Shown piece after piece: positions 33,011 through 45,561 of a stretch of 64,000 nt of DNA. Source of the DNA: Trametopsis cervina (lineage: Eukaryota > Basidiomycota > Agaricomycetes > Polyporales > Irpicaceae); contig MU278366.1 of NCBI GenBank assembly GCA_022385755.1, forward strand, positions 448,077 to 512,076. Reading direction: 5' to 3'. A program made the position numbers and the translations under genes. Numbering within the stretch: the first letter of the stretch is position 1; each line of letters begins with the position of its first letter. Under the pieces are notes generated by a model, which made no database searches, had not been told where the DNA came from, and saw nothing but the letters and a program-made list of their open reading frames with translations.

Positions 33011-34315
33011 GCTTCAACATCCACCTTACGACCTCAAGTTATAATATCTCTGCCTCCAGTTATGCTCTATGCCTTATGTCTCCTCCAAGTCCTACGTAGA
33101 AAAAACAACACCAAGACACCCACGTCATATCGTCAAGACACCCGAAAGCCGAAAGATTCCTGCCTGCTCTGCGCTGAAGGCCACGCTTCAAGTTAACATC
33201 TATGTCAAGCCCCTCGTTCTCCGAGGAAACAATACCTTTGCGCTATCAAACATCGCGACCAAGCCTCATCATCTGCCGATGAGCCACCCTCAATTCTCAA
33301 CACCCGCACACTTTCCTGGCGCAACCGTCAGCCACGTAACCTGTAAGCACGCGCTCTCAGCCGTTGGACGACCTCAAGATCACGCACGAATCTATCCAAC
33401 CATTTGGACCTGGCCCCGTTCTCCCGATATCGACGTGGGCGGTCCGCCCTGTATCCATCCAGAACCCATCTCATCATCCATTTGTCTCTATATAATCTGC
33501 AAGCATGGACGGTCCTGCGCCGGCGATCCATCCCAGCATTCTTCACACGCTTTTCAATCACTTTCTTGTTCTCTCCCATCTCCCATTGGCTTCCTGTTTT
33601 GTCGTCTCGCGTCTCCTCCATTTTTGCATGGTTTCTCTGGCTCGCTGCTGGAGGACCGGCCTTCTCTCGTGTCTCTGTTATCCTCGCTGTACAATTCGTC
33701 GTCTCGCTGTTTCTGTTCCATCTCTGTTTCACCTTGCCCCTTGTTCTCGTCTGCCTCTCTACTTGCTTTCTTGTTTCACACTTCTGAATACTTGAAGCGG
33801 ACATCTATCCTTTTTGTGCTTGATTCTCTTGAGTCCCGAAGACTGCAGAGAGTGAGCCTTGCATTCCCACAGACTATCCTTGTTCTGTTTTGGTATACTC
33901 CTCTTTGGTGTTGAGTCGGTCTAAAGGTTACTGTTCGCGCAACGTCCCCCTGCGTCTCTGCTGCTCATCGCCTGTCTCGGTAATACACACATATATTTAT
34001 CATCGCACGGCTTCGGCCCACATATTATATTATTCATCCCCTCGACTGTTTACCCAAATGTTCGCTGGCGGGTGATACTGTAATGCGGATCTGAAACGGG
34101 TTGGAGGGCGGCACATACCCAATCGTGCTCGCTCCCTTCCCACGATCTGGGCTCAGTAGTCAGGCCCCAGCCTTGCACTCGGCCACTAACAGCGCTCGTT
34201 CTCATGTCAATACCCGCAACAAATGTTGGCGAGCTCGTCACTGCACTTACGTACATGACAGATATGACATCGCCAAGTTTTTGCAGAGCAATGGGTTGAA
34301 CAGAACCATGTCACT
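33011..34315. other. Intergenic region with long pyrimidine-rich tract
   Basis: From about 33400 to 33830 the plus strand is strongly C/T-rich, with many TCTC and TTCTC runs. This gives a long plus-strand frame (33069-33914) of Ser/Leu/Phe/Cys-rich low complexity that does not look like a protein. It is more likely promoter or leader DNA of the methyltransferase gene that starts at 34316. Confidence 0.5.
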
Positions 34316-36803
34316 ATGTCCCATGCCAGCTTGTCGACGCTAGGGCGCGTTCTGCACCGACACGAGTCGCTCAAGCGGCACTCGAACGTGCCAACGAGCC
34401 CGCTCTCGTGCCCAGCACCGTACGCCGCCGACCCTGCGCTGGATGCAGAAGGCCACCCGGAGGGGACGCCAGCGGAAATCCCGCCGCACAAGCGGTGGAA
34501 GTGCCAGTATGGGTCCAAGCTGCATCGCTTCCCTCGCGAAGAGGTACCGTGGCCCTTCGCGTACAACAGGGAAGTGCTCGAATGGTACGTGCTGTGTTCG
34601 GTTTATAGCATGCTGTCCTCTCTAGCGAGTCCTTTAAGCTTTCCTGGACCCACATCCGCATATATACGCTTCGTCATCACTTTTGATCGGATAGCAGTGA
34701 TTGGGTTGACGTTCAAATTCGGGTCTTGTTGATTTTGCAGGAGCCTCATCGACGCACCGTTGGTGAAGGCCGTTGTGGAGTCGCCTGAATTCGTCGAGTT
34801 CCAGGCGAGAGTGTTTCCGAACGGAGTCCCGACACGATGTCTGGATTTGGGAACCACGGTGAGCAATGTTCATTTCCGTCGTACAATGTGTCGCGCTTTG
34901 CTAATTGCATGCGACTCGGCAACTAGCTCGGAACATGGGTGATAGATACGGCGAAGACGTTCCCGCAATGTACTTTCGTAAGCCCTTGACATACCGCGCA
35001 CATTAACTCCCTTTTCATGGCAGTCGAATAGATTGGCTTTGACTTGATGGACGTGCAGATAGACCTGCGGTACGTCGAGCCTGATGTTGCGGAACGTATT
35101 TCATGGGTCCATGGCAATTTGTGAGCACACGTTTGGTGCATACCCAGGTTATTCTTACCGTTGAATTATCTTGTGTCCAACAGCTTAGAGTTTCCGCTCC
35201 CATTTGAGGACGACGAGTTCGACTGGATCCATCTTGCGGGGGTTGCGCTGGCCGTACCCGAGCACAAGGTTTGTTTCCCTGCTGTGTCTTCCATGAGCAT
35301 ATACTGACTTGCTATCATAGTGGACAGCGCTATTTGAGGTGCGTTCAATCGTTCTATATGGGGGCCACTGGCTATAATCTGTGCAGGAACTCCACCGGAT
35401 ACTAAAACCTGGTGGTATCATTGAGATGCTTCAACAAGGTACGTCCTTCCCTGTCCAACTTGTATCGTGAGCTTACGTCGTGAAATTCTCAGACGCAATG
35501 TTCCCCGTCTTGCCCCGGTGGTTCACAGGTCCACTGCACGAGCACATCGAGCACCGGACTAATCTACGTACCGACTCGCGGTGGTCGTACGTTCCAGCTC
35601 TGGAGGTCTCCCCAGAAGTGCCACATGTGTATGTGCTATTAGAGGAGCTGTTTAACGAAGTATTCGACACTCGTTTCATCAACCGCACGCCCAGTTGTGA
35701 GTTCACACATGCATCGCAAAGATCGTCATCCTCATACTCACGATGTGCTCAGCGATTCTGCCAAATTACTTCCTCAGTGTATTCTCAAAAGTAATATCTC
35801 CCCCTACGCTGCGCATGCCTATGCCGCCTGTTGCCCCTCTTATCCCTAAAGCTTGGCAATATCAATGCAGCCAAGCAATGTCTGGCACGACTTCAGATCC
35901 ACTCGACCCATCGACATACTTCATTCCCAGTGCAAGTTCGTCGGACACCGATTCGCTAGATACATTGTCCATGCGTACGGCGACGAGCAGAGACAACCAT
36001 AGCATGAGCACAACTGAAGATACATTCGAAGAGTCTGTCCTCAGACAACTCCATATGTTGAAGAAGAACTCGGAAGACGGCTCTCCAAGACCCGACCTGC
36101 ACCGCTCGTTACCCCCCATCCACACGTCGTGGAACAGGGTCTCGCAGACCCAACCGCCAACGCCCCACGCCCGCACTCGCACCGCCTCCGTCCGTCGCTC
36201 AGCGGTAACGGGCTCGCCACGCCCAAGCGAGCGCTCGATCTTCCAGAACGCGCTGCAAGACGCGACGCAGCTCGGCGGCGAGCTCGCGGGGAAACTATTT
36301 CGGACGGAGAGGCTGATGAAGATGGGCGACGAGGTGCTGTTCATGCATCTACACCAGGCTTCGCGTCTCGTGTTCGCGTGCAAGGAGGCGATGTGGGATG
36401 AGCTGGAGAAGATGGTTCGAAGGAAGGATGAGCGGTTGGAGCCGCATGGGTGGCGCGCGGATGTCGATTGGGATATTGGGGACAGCAGGCGCAGGTTCGA
36501 CGGGCTGTTTGAGGGATACAGACAGTGAGTCTTCTCGTCTCTCTTGTGTATGATCCTGTGATCTGAACGTCATCCTGAAACGTCCGCCAATGCAGTGATA
36601 TAGGCGTTCGCCTCTCGTTCTGGCATTCGCTAATAAAAGTCGGATGGTCGTTCCCGGTGCAGAATCCCCTAACACCTTCGGAAAAGTGGCAGGAAGATAT
36701 GCTCAGGCAGGCGATACTGGAGGCGCGAAAAGACGCGACAGAGGAGGAATTCAACACGCCGACGAGGTCGATACGGATGCTAATCGGTGTCAAGGGGCAG
36801 TGA
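34316..36803 (+). CDS. SAM-dependent class I methyltransferase with long disordered insert
   Basis: A multi-exon gene from ATG 34316 (MSHASLSTLGRVLH) to TGA 36801-36803. Before the catalytic core is a WKCQYGSKLHRFPREEVPWP block. The Rossmann core is split over short exons: TRCLDLGTTLGTW (motif I, 34840-34945), FIGFDLMDVQIDLR (about 35035), PLPFEDDEFDWIHLAGVAL (motif IV, 35195-35255) and LHRILKPGGIIEMLQQD (post-motif, about 35395). After this comes an insert of about 150 Ser/Thr-rich residues (35860-36230) and a helical end with SIFQNALQDATQLGGEL and FEGYRQ. Motif I reads DLGTTLGTW where most families have a GxGxG loop. The substrate is not predictable. Its stop lies 194 bp from the convergent DJ-1-like gene. 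Confidence 0.82.
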
Positions 36804-36997
36804 AGCGTTATTGGTATACTTAGGTGGGTGTCGCACCTTAGTCTAGCGGCAACACTGCTGACGGGGTGCACAGATTATAAGGACTTGCGTTCATTATCTT
36901 ATTCTATTATATGCTTCCCAATTAGAGGTGTCGTCTGCGACTAAAAGTACAATCTCCACGAGCGTTGTTACACTAGATTTAGCTGCTATTTATTTAT

Positions 36998-37910
36998 TTA
37001 TGCAGTCGCCTTCAACTTCTGCACGAACTCCGTGCCAAGGCTGTTCGCGCACATGGGGTTTGCACCGGAGATGAGCTCTCTGTCGACGGTAATGCTCCCC
37101 AGCTTCTTCCCGACGGTGGAGATCATTTCAGCACCCTCATTCGCCAGTGTAGACTCGACTTTGGCGGGCAACTCCCCGCCCTTGAGGGACTCGATCAGAG
37201 ATTCCTCTGCGTCGGACCAAGAGGTCATCTTGTATCCCTTGTAGGCAAAGCCTGCCGAGTTGGGAGCGTGTTTCGTAGACAGGAGGGCGAAGGGTCCGTG
37301 GCACAGTGTGGCTGCAAGGCACGCAAGAGAGTCGTGTGAGCCACCGCTGTTGACCACGAAACTCAAGAAGCACTCACCAGTTGGCTTTTGACTATCGTGG
37401 AAGTGTAACAGAATCCTGCCGAGATCGGCGTTCTCTCCCAAATCGGTGAGAGGGGCGTGCCCGCCTGGGATGAACACTCCCAAGAAGGTAGAGAGCTCCT
37501 GGTCCGTGATGGACGAGAACGGGCGCGGGGAGGAGAGGTTGTTCTCCGTGCTCATCTTGTCGAATAATTTCTGGTCGCGGCTCTTCGAGATAAAGTTGCC
37601 CATGTAAGCGACAAATGTAGACTCGGAGAGCGGGTCGATGCTGGGGCCTTTGCCTGTCGGCGAGGCGAACTACGCAGGGGTGATCGTCAGCAGGCTGTGG
37701 AGAAGCAAAGCGCATAAACTGTGAACTCACTGTAACATCGTACCCGGCGTCCAGAATTTGTTGCAGAGGTTTGGTGAGCTCCTGCAGGAACACGCCGGTA
37801 GGCTCTCGACTGGTTTCGCCGTCTGGCTTGTTGACTACGAAGTGGTCCGCGTCGGAGAGAACGACGAGGACCTTTCCCTTCGATGTGCTGGGGACGTTAA
37901 ATGAAGCCAT
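36998..37910 (-). CDS. DJ-1/PfpI family protein (Hsp31/glyoxalase III-like)
   Basis: Three exons in phase: 37910-37731, 37669-37378 and 37311-36998, giving 261 residues. The start MASFNVPSTSKGKVLVVLSD shows the first Rossmann strand. Family motifs are GVFIPGGHAPLTDL and the nucleophile elbow ATLCHGPFALL, whose Cys is followed by His, as in Hsp31 enzymes. GYKMTSWSDAEE and RELISGANPMCANSLGTEF follow. Family role (known): methylglyoxal or protein deglycase-type stress functions; some members act as chaperones. A glutathione-independent glyoxalase is the likely activity here. All catalytic features seem present. Confidence 0.9.
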
Positions 37911-39279
37911 CTCGGTATTATTTCTGGTAAGGTATGGATCGTTATGGGTCAGCTGGTATGTGGGATCACAGACGGTCTTGCGCGAACGTACTTATAGTGG
38001 TCGGTGGAGCGGAAAGCAGTATACGCCTGTGACGTAGAGGTAGCCACGAATAATGTACCGTGCTCGCTGGGATAAACGGTCCATCCTCAACGTTGTTGAC
38101 CATTCGTGAACCATGCTCGTAGACGTTACGAATGATGCGAGGAGTCTGGGTAAGCGATGTGCGCGCTCCGGAATGTATATGGGCGCTACTGATATGTGGT
38201 CGCTCTAGATTTCGATCAAACTGGCCAGCGTACCCATCTCCAAATCCCAACTTGTGCTTGCACTACACACATCACATTCGATATGCTCGCTCGTCGATAA
38301 TTCTGTGTACTGATGTTGAGATGACTCTGGTAAATTATTTTGAAACATGGTATACTACTCCAGTACATCGGAAACATGCCGGCGAACACACCTCGACATG
38401 GGAGAGGTTTCAGGCCCAGTCCAAACTATCTCCTACCACGTTGTTGTCTGTGAAGGAAATCTCTGACGCTTATTTGCACTCCTTATTATGGGCAAAAACT
38501 GTACACGCACGTACTTACTGGTGTGTGCCGTCCCACTGCTAGAGTTCTCTCTCCGTGTTGAAAGTTTGATTCTCTCTGTTTCACAACACTCTCCTTTCAC
38601 AGACCCTTAACAGGCTATCACAGGTTCCTGTTCCTGCATCAAGGCCGCAACTTGGGACATCTGCATTCAGGGGCACAGAACAGATAGCTTGTTGGAAATA
38701 ACGAGTTACCATCTCCAAACGGGCGCGATAATTATAAATCCCTCACCACCCGTGGGCTCGTATGGACCATAAGAGGTGTGAGGTCTAATTATCTCAATAG
38801 CATCGAAACAGATCCGCGATTGCGCTGTTCAAGCTGTGGCGGGTCCGAAGCTGTTGCCGCCAATGCCCAGCGCAAGGCGACATCTCCGAGAGACAGTCCC
38901 GCAGAGCCATTCTGACAACGTGAGCGTATTGGCCGTCCAGGCCCTGACACAGCGACCTGCACCCATATTTTTGTGTCTTAGCTCTCACGACGCCCATAGG
39001 CGCAGTGAAAGCAGAGCTTATTCGGGCTTTGCATCACTCACCTTGTGCCGCCCAAATCTTTGTTACGAAGATGCTCATGCAACATACCCACAGCACGCCC
39101 TGGCCAATGCTGCGGTGCGTTTGGGCCGCCATGAAGCGGTGGAAGCGTGATTGGAGCGTTGGAAATTAGAGAGAGACTGACTGCTATAATATGGGCTGTC
39201 GGCTGCCTGAGAGCCTCGAGTCGCAGCCGCGCTTCCTGCATTCCAACTACAGGAAGGTCGTCTAAAGTAATAAGCTATA
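37911..39279. other. Intergenic region
   Basis: No convincing gene. A block at about 39150-39170 (GATTGGAGCGTTGGAAATT) resembles one at about 42373-42393 upstream of the second DUF6533-type gene, suggesting that a piece of promoter was duplicated with the gene. Confidence 0.45.
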
Positions 39280-41033
39280 ATGGCTGTAAGTTATGCAGAT
39301 TCAGCACGGTTCCTGTACGTCAGCTTTTGTACTCCTCGCGTGCTCGCTGAACTGATTATTACAAACAGCTTGGACTCCAAAATCTACTCGCTCGCTTCAT
39401 GTGGTAAATACAATCTATGTTATTCTCACGTATATCTATGCTTACACATATGTTTAGTCATGCTGTTCTACGACATGTTCCTCACATTCGGAGAGGAGGT
39501 TGAGAAGATCTGGCTACAACCCGTCACAGGCGCTACCGTGCTGTGGTTCTTGGTACATTGGAGACCTGAGGCTGCCTTTGCTCGATGGCTGAATAGACAA
39601 TCCCATCTAGAACCGATACATCACTCCTCTTGGCTATATCGTCATCACTGTCAGTGAGTACACAAGTGACTATGTGCTACACAACAAAGGCCTGATCAGT
39701 GCTCGTCCAGGCTGGCACGACGCCAACTGGGGAATAGCTGCCTGTGACCGCTTTGTCCTCTTTCCCGAAATCCTCAAGGTATTCTCCTGCACCGCAGCGG
39801 GATGTAAGCACGACCTGGGTCATACCTCCCTACTTGCTGGCTCATAACACGCTGTGTGACAGTGATCTTCACGCTGCGCTTGTATGCAGTATACGGGAAG
39901 AGCAAAACCATTCTCTTCACGTTTACTGGCTTGCTCTCGGCAGAAGTGGCTGCAAAGATCGTGAGTGGGAGTGGCAACTATTGACATGTTCTATTGATCG
40001 ACGCTATCACGTCTGTAGTGGTCGTTCACAGGAGGCACGCGACTGCAGCTCCCTCCAGGTAAATACACTCTTCCCGGTTTAAAGACATTTGCTGAGAGAG
40101 ATCAAAGGGCTCGTGGGGTGTATCTTGACTGGCAAGACGGCCAGGTACACTACATTATCTATTTCCGTTCAGCAGATTCGCTCACGCAGACTGGATTTCA
40201 CACAGCGATCGTCTCATGTTCACATGGGTGGCTGAGCTATGCTTTGGTGCGCACACTATGACTTCCCTCAATTCACACCCCTGAACTCATCATGTTCTGA
40301 CATTATACAGATACCTGTGTCTTTTTCGCGATGCTTTACAGGACACTCTACCTATACAGGACCGTTCCCAGACGTAGTCAAGCCTCCTCTATCGTGCACA
40401 TCCTAATGAGAGATGGTAAGTTACATTGTCTTTTCAAATGGCATTTAGACGTTGATAGATTTTCATAGGTATCATCTACTTCGCGGTGATTTTCGGTTCG
40501 AATCTAATTACAGTGCTCATTTACCTGGTTAGTCCGTCCCGCTCTGTTATCCTCACACGCCTGCTGATTATGCATCGATTTCTAGCTAGCGGTGGTCAGC
40601 ACGCGCTCTCCTATGCAAAGAGTATACCTTTACTAACGAGTATGTAACTGTCTTGTAGCCTGACCTCAGAGTTATAAACGCAAGCTTTAGCACATTGTAC
40701 GTCCGATCGGCATACTAAGCCTGTCACGTTATGTTAGCACTTACTCACGCTCATTCCTGTAGGATCACTACGCTAATGATCTCCCGTTTGATGCTTAATC
40801 TCCGTCGGGCGAATGTTACGATTGAACAGCCCACTGTGGACACCGCCGGCACCACAACCATATCTGAAATCCGCATTCGCAAGAAGCAGGAGAGGTCAGA
40901 CTTCATACCACCGTCAATCATGGGCAATTTGGGGGAACCGCTAGGCGAATCACCTGACGAGTTCTCCCGCTCCAGCACGTTTGCTATGAGCACGTTCTCA
41001 GAGTCGTCTAGGGCGGGAACTACGCTCGTGTAG
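39280..41033 (+). CDS. DUF6533-type seven-helix membrane protein, copy A
   Basis: A multi-exon gene beginning MAVSYADSARFL at ATG 39280 and ending at TAG 41031-41033. The signature block MLFYDMFLTFGEEVEKIW (about 39460) matches the N-terminal DUF6533 domain common in Agaricomycetes. Further helices follow: NRYITPLGYIVITVS, GIAACDRFVLFPEILK, IFTLRLYAVYGKSKT, LMFTWVAELCFD, MLYRTLYLYRTV, IIYFAVIFGSNLITVLIY and LITTLMISRLMLNLRR. A cytosolic tail with RKKQERSDFIPPSIMGNLG ends the protein. The fold resembles a seven-transmembrane receptor; ligand and partner are unknown. Exon edges within the body are approximate. Copy B lies 1.5 kb downstream with the same intron pattern. Confidence 0.85.
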
Positions 41034-42505
41034 TCGATTCCTGGTTTCCGTCGTCATATTTGGTTCTCCGTTTGTGCCGGATAAGCACAGATGAAACTGT
41101 ACTGGCACATGATTCTGCGCGTGTACAATATAAGTTATTATTGGGGGACTTACCAGTCTGGTCCAGGCCGCAGAACGCAGGCAGATGATGACGTACAGGC
41201 GGGCTTTGCTCGTGAAGTTAAGCGTTGAGTACGTTCTCGGCGCCGTGATGGCGCGTCAGAGAGGCTCTTGGGGATGGTACGAGGGTATTTGTATCGAAAA
41301 AGAAGATAAAATACAGAGCCAAGAAGTATACGCTTGCTCAGCTTGTTGCAAATTCGGCCTTGAGGTGCAGGGTCACTAAACTTTCATTTCATGTATTACT
41401 TCGATTGTCTATTCTCGAATGGAACACTACGTACAACGCATGCGACAAACTTCCAATAACTGCTGTAACGGACAGGAGTTGTCCACGCTGCCAAACATGG
41501 TTTACGAACTTGAGCATATCGCACAAACGCAGCGCGGGAAAACCCGAGCCATCACGTAGCCCATCTCCGTGCAGCGATTCACGGTCTGCAGTCACTCTAA
41601 CACAGTACAGTACTGCTCCGTCCAGCAACACCGTCGCAGACACTTTTGACGTTTGCGCATGTGCGTACAGGGTCTACTGGCGGAAATTTGCCTATTCATT
41701 CGGCCGTTCCGCATCACCTGCCTCCCCGAGTGTGTCCGTGACTCCGCCCATAGGTTAGCAACCCTCCTAGCATCGGTGATCAGTGCATTGCTACAATCTC
41801 TCGATTTACCTGCACCGCATGCTCTCATCTGTGCCTTCACTCAGTACAGTGACATCAGGGCTCCTGGCGGTCCCGTAGAGGCCGCTGCTGCGAGCTGTAT
41901 CAGCTGGGTGAAACATTTTTCCTCCTGAAAATCGACCAGATATCACCTACTTACACCGACCCATGTGGTGTAGGAGCCCCGGGTTCGTAGAGTAAGCGTC
42001 GGTACGTTTCACGTCTCCTCGTAGGGATGAGGCTTTGGCTGATGGCGGTGGGTATACAGATAACATTGGGGTGTCGGAAGCGGCTGCTGTACCGCTCGAG
42101 TAAGTGGGAAGCGCAGCCCGTGAGATGCTGGAAAGCAACCCTGACAACGCCGTGCGCGTATACAACACCGGCTCAGTTCTACACCCAGCGAACCGCCCTT
42201 ATTTTCCAGCTCTCACGCGATGCACGAGACCAGAGCAAATCGCACCCAAGCTTACTGTGGCGTCACACCGCTTGAGCCTCCCAGATCTCCGCTGCGGAAA
42301 CTCGCGTCAGTGCGCCCGTTCCCAGTCCGTCCCAGCCCTGCCGAAGCCCCCTAGGCGCTCGGTGGTTGTCTGATTGGACGCTTGGAATTTCCGTGGTGAA
42401 GTATTAATATAATACAGGTCGCCAGCTGACGCACCCGTGCGTTGCCCACGGCTGTGCTCTCTCTCACCGCTGCCCCAGAAAGCCAGTCTCGACCCGCGGG
42501 CTGTC
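41034..42505. other. Spacer between the two DUF6533-type genes
   Basis: No supported gene. Small frames on both strands lack splice structure and family signal. The right end carries the promoter of copy B, including the segment similar to the upstream region of copy A. Confidence 0.45.
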
Positions 42506-44243
42506 ATGGGTGAGGACTATGCCACTACCGCGCGGTTTCTGTACGTCGTCTTTCGCTATTGATGCAGTTGAGGGACTTACAGTATTACAGATGGTACTCC
42601 AAGATGTACTCCCTCGCTTCATGTGGTAAAACATATCTAGGGTCCTTCCTAAAAAGTTTTCAACTCACTTCTATATACAGTCATGTTGTTTTACGACATG
42701 TTCCTTACTTTTGGAGAAGAGGTCGAGAAGATTTGGCTCCAACCCTTCACTGGCGCCACAGTACTCTGGTTCATGGTATGCATCAAAAGATGTGGCGATA
42801 TCCCTGTCCTATAGCTGAGCGCGCCATTCGACCTAGAACCGCTACATAACTCCTCTGGCATACATCGTTATAACTGTCAGTGAGTACCCCGTAGCTTTCC
42901 GTGTTGTGGAAACGAGTAACGAGTAATGACCACCAGGCTTCCACGACCCTAACTGGGGCATACCGGCTTGCGACCGCTACGTTCTTTTCCCTGAAATCAT
43001 TAAGATATTTTCGTGCATAGCAGTGGGCTGTGAGTACGAGTTGTGGCGCACCGTGTCACCTGAGGGATCATGCTGACTGGATCACGATTTGAGACAGCGA
43101 TCTTCACGTTGCGATTATACGCCGTGTATGGAAAGAGTAGAACCATCTTGTTCCTATTTACTGCACTACTCGCAGGAGAGGTTGCCGTGAAGATTGTAAG
43201 TGAACAGGCCTCCATCCGCCCACATGTCTCCTAAGACTATCCTTCTGCTTTGATAGTGGTCGTTCACAGCAGGGACGCGGCTACAACTTCCTCCGGGTGA
43301 GCCTTTTAGTATTTGTAACTCATAACCGCGCTGAGACAGGGCAAAGGTCTTGTGGGCTGTATCCTCACTGGAAAGGACGCTACGTGAGTTCCATCATGTA
43401 ACCATTCTTGTGCACAGCTTTGGTTAACCCAGATTTCGGCGTATAGTAGTCGCGTAATGTTCACATGGGTGGCAGAGCTAGTCTTTGGTGCGTCCTCCAA
43501 CAAGCAAGAGAGCCCGTTCATTTGCCTGATACTATTTCGTATGACAACAGACAGTTGCGTTTTCGTCGCCATGCTTTATAGAACAATTATCCTCGCCAAC
43601 AGCGTATCACGAGAGAGCAAAGCCTCTTCTATCGTGCACGTGCTAATGCGAGACGGTCTGTACCACGACTCTGCCTCCTCCATATGCCTGTTCGCTTACC
43701 ATATTGACAGGAATCGTATATTTTGCGGTAATTTTTGTATCAAATCTTATCACGGTGCTTGTATACGTTGTGAGTCTAGTATGTCATATGCGCTCTCAAT
43801 CATACTAATTTGGCTTCACACCTTAGCTGGCGACGGTCAGTCCACGTGTTGTGCGAGTCCCATGAAGTGACTCAATATGATACTCTTCTTGGCGATTTTC
43901 AGCCCGACCTTAAGGTCATAAACGCGAGCTTCAGTACTCTGTGCGTCCTAACCCTATATCACGTACGGACATGCTGCTCACTATGATTACCAGCATTACT
44001 ACTCTGATGATCTCGCGCCTGATGTTGAACCTCCGCCGGACGAACCTCAGGGAAGAATACTACACCAATGATTCCGATGCAACAACGCTCTCAATGCAGA
44101 TGCGGCAGCTAAGAAGAGACCAAAAAACAGATGAATTCATTCCCAAATCGATAATGGGCAACCTGGGTGCGCCCATAGGTGAGCCGTCACGGAGGGCGAG
44201 GGACGCTTTCCGGATGGCGAGGATACTGGCAGCCCCTGAATAG
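42506..44243 (+). CDS. DUF6533-type seven-helix membrane protein, copy B
   Basis: A paralogue of the gene at 39280. It starts MGEDYATTARFL at ATG 42506. The first intron is at the identical codon, followed by WYSKMYSLASC and then VMLFYDMFLTFGEEVEKIW. NRYITPLAYIVITVS, DPNWGIPACDRYVLFPEI, LRLYAVYGKSRT, LMISRLMLNLRRTN and a tail with DEFIPKSIMGNLGAPIGEP follow. The frame appears intact and ends at TAG 44241-44243. The cytosolic tail differs most from copy A. Tandem duplication followed by tail divergence is the simplest history. Function as for copy A: unknown seven-helix protein, possibly a receptor. Confidence 0.85.
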
Positions 44244-44535
44244 CATTTTATGGACCTAAGGAATTTAACCCCGTGTAGTATATGTACGACTACCCGTCAC
44301 TCGCTTTCCACGCTGTCCTTTCGTTACTCGCATGTCTCACTGAGCTGCACAACTACTTACACTAATAAACGCGTGGTGTCACATCCTGAACGCGTTGTGT
44401 CACAAGAGCCTACAACCGGGCCGCTTGAAACTGGTTATTACTCGGTTGCAGTTTCATATGCAAGGCACTGTAGCCAAGTTCCAGCTCACCCTCCTCCCAC
44501 CTTTCGTCCCTGTTTTCAACCCGCTCTTCTGCCCA
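44244..44535. promoter_or_regulatory. Upstream region of esterase copy A
   Basis: 292 bp with no coding signal. The frame is open in phase upstream of the esterase ATG, but the sequence does not resemble the family and is treated as leader or promoter. Confidence 0.4.
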
Positions 44536-45561
44536 ATGGTGGAATCCGTGTACCAGGACTATATCATGACCCTCGGGGACTCTCTCACACAGCGGGGCTC
44601 GTGTGCGGGAGGGTTTGTGCAATTGCTTTCACGCAAGTTGACGGCATGATTTCCCCACTTCGTTCATTCGGATCTCATATCTGCGCAGATGCCTACGTTC
44701 GCAAGTTCGACGTAGTGAACAGGGGCTTCGGGGGCTACAACGCCCCGTGGGCGCTCGCCGCGTTCAGGCAGGTACGTCTCAGTGGCAGCATAAAAGCGAG
44801 ATATGTATGTGCTGAGCTGATGTCCCTGTTGCAGTTGCTCATGTCGTGGCGCGAAAGGTCGCCCATAGAGCCAACGATTCGCTTGCTTACAGTATGGCTA
44901 GGGGCGAACGACTCGGTACTCGAATGGAAGAAACAACACGTCCCTCTTGATATCTTCGAGGCAACTATAACCCAAATCATCCGGATCGTCGCTTCGCCTT
45001 CCTCGGAATATTACTGTCCTGAGACCAAGATCATCCTCCTGACGCCCCCTCCTGTTAACACGCATCAACGTGCGGCAGATCTGGCCTCGCGCGGGAGCGG
45101 TCAGCCCCTTGACCGGGACTTCCATAACACTGCACTATATGCGGAGGCCGTTAGGGATGTGGCCAAGAAGGAGGACATCCCGCTTGTGGACGTATACACT
45201 CGCCTTTGGGAAGCATGCGGGAAAGAAGAGAAGAACCTTGAGAGGTACCTAATAGACGGACTTCACGTAAACGAGGAGGCGTATGGGGTGAGACTTATTT
45301 TCGTGGGTTTCCCTTCATCTCACTGAGGAATTGAACGCCGTTGTCGGATAATTCGCAGATGATCTACCAGGATATACTGGATGTGATCAAGACGCACTAT
45401 CCCGAACTTTATTTCGAGAATTTGCCGCCGGTGTTTCCAACGTAAGTTCCGTAGTCAATACCCCGTAAAGGCCACTCAGTGATATCATTTCTAGATGGGA
45501 TGAAGTGGATGAGCACGATCCTGAAGGGACAGTTTTAAAGAGGATTATAATAGATGATTAG
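44536..45561 (+). CDS. IAH1: SGNH/GDSL esterase, IAH1-like, copy A
   Basis: Five exons in phase: 44536-44632, 44689-44771, 44835-45287, 45359-45441 and 45495-45561, giving 260 residues. The nucleophile block is TLGDSLTQRG (GDS), the oxyanion Gly lies in NRGFGGYNAPWAL, the Asn in LTVWLGANDSVL (GxND), and the catalytic Asp/His in LIDGLHVNEEAY. Family role (known from yeast): hydrolysis of isoamyl acetate and related acetate esters. The first intron begins with GC (C|GCAAGT); in the paralogue at 48687 the same intron begins with GT. Internal exons of 83, 453 and 83 bp are the same length in both copies. Confidence 0.93.

Noticed and set aside
33069..33914. A 281-codon plus-strand frame between CDC25 and the methyltransferase gene
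   Set aside because: It falls in a C/T-rich tract, so the Ser/Leu/Phe/Cys composition follows from base composition; no family signal.
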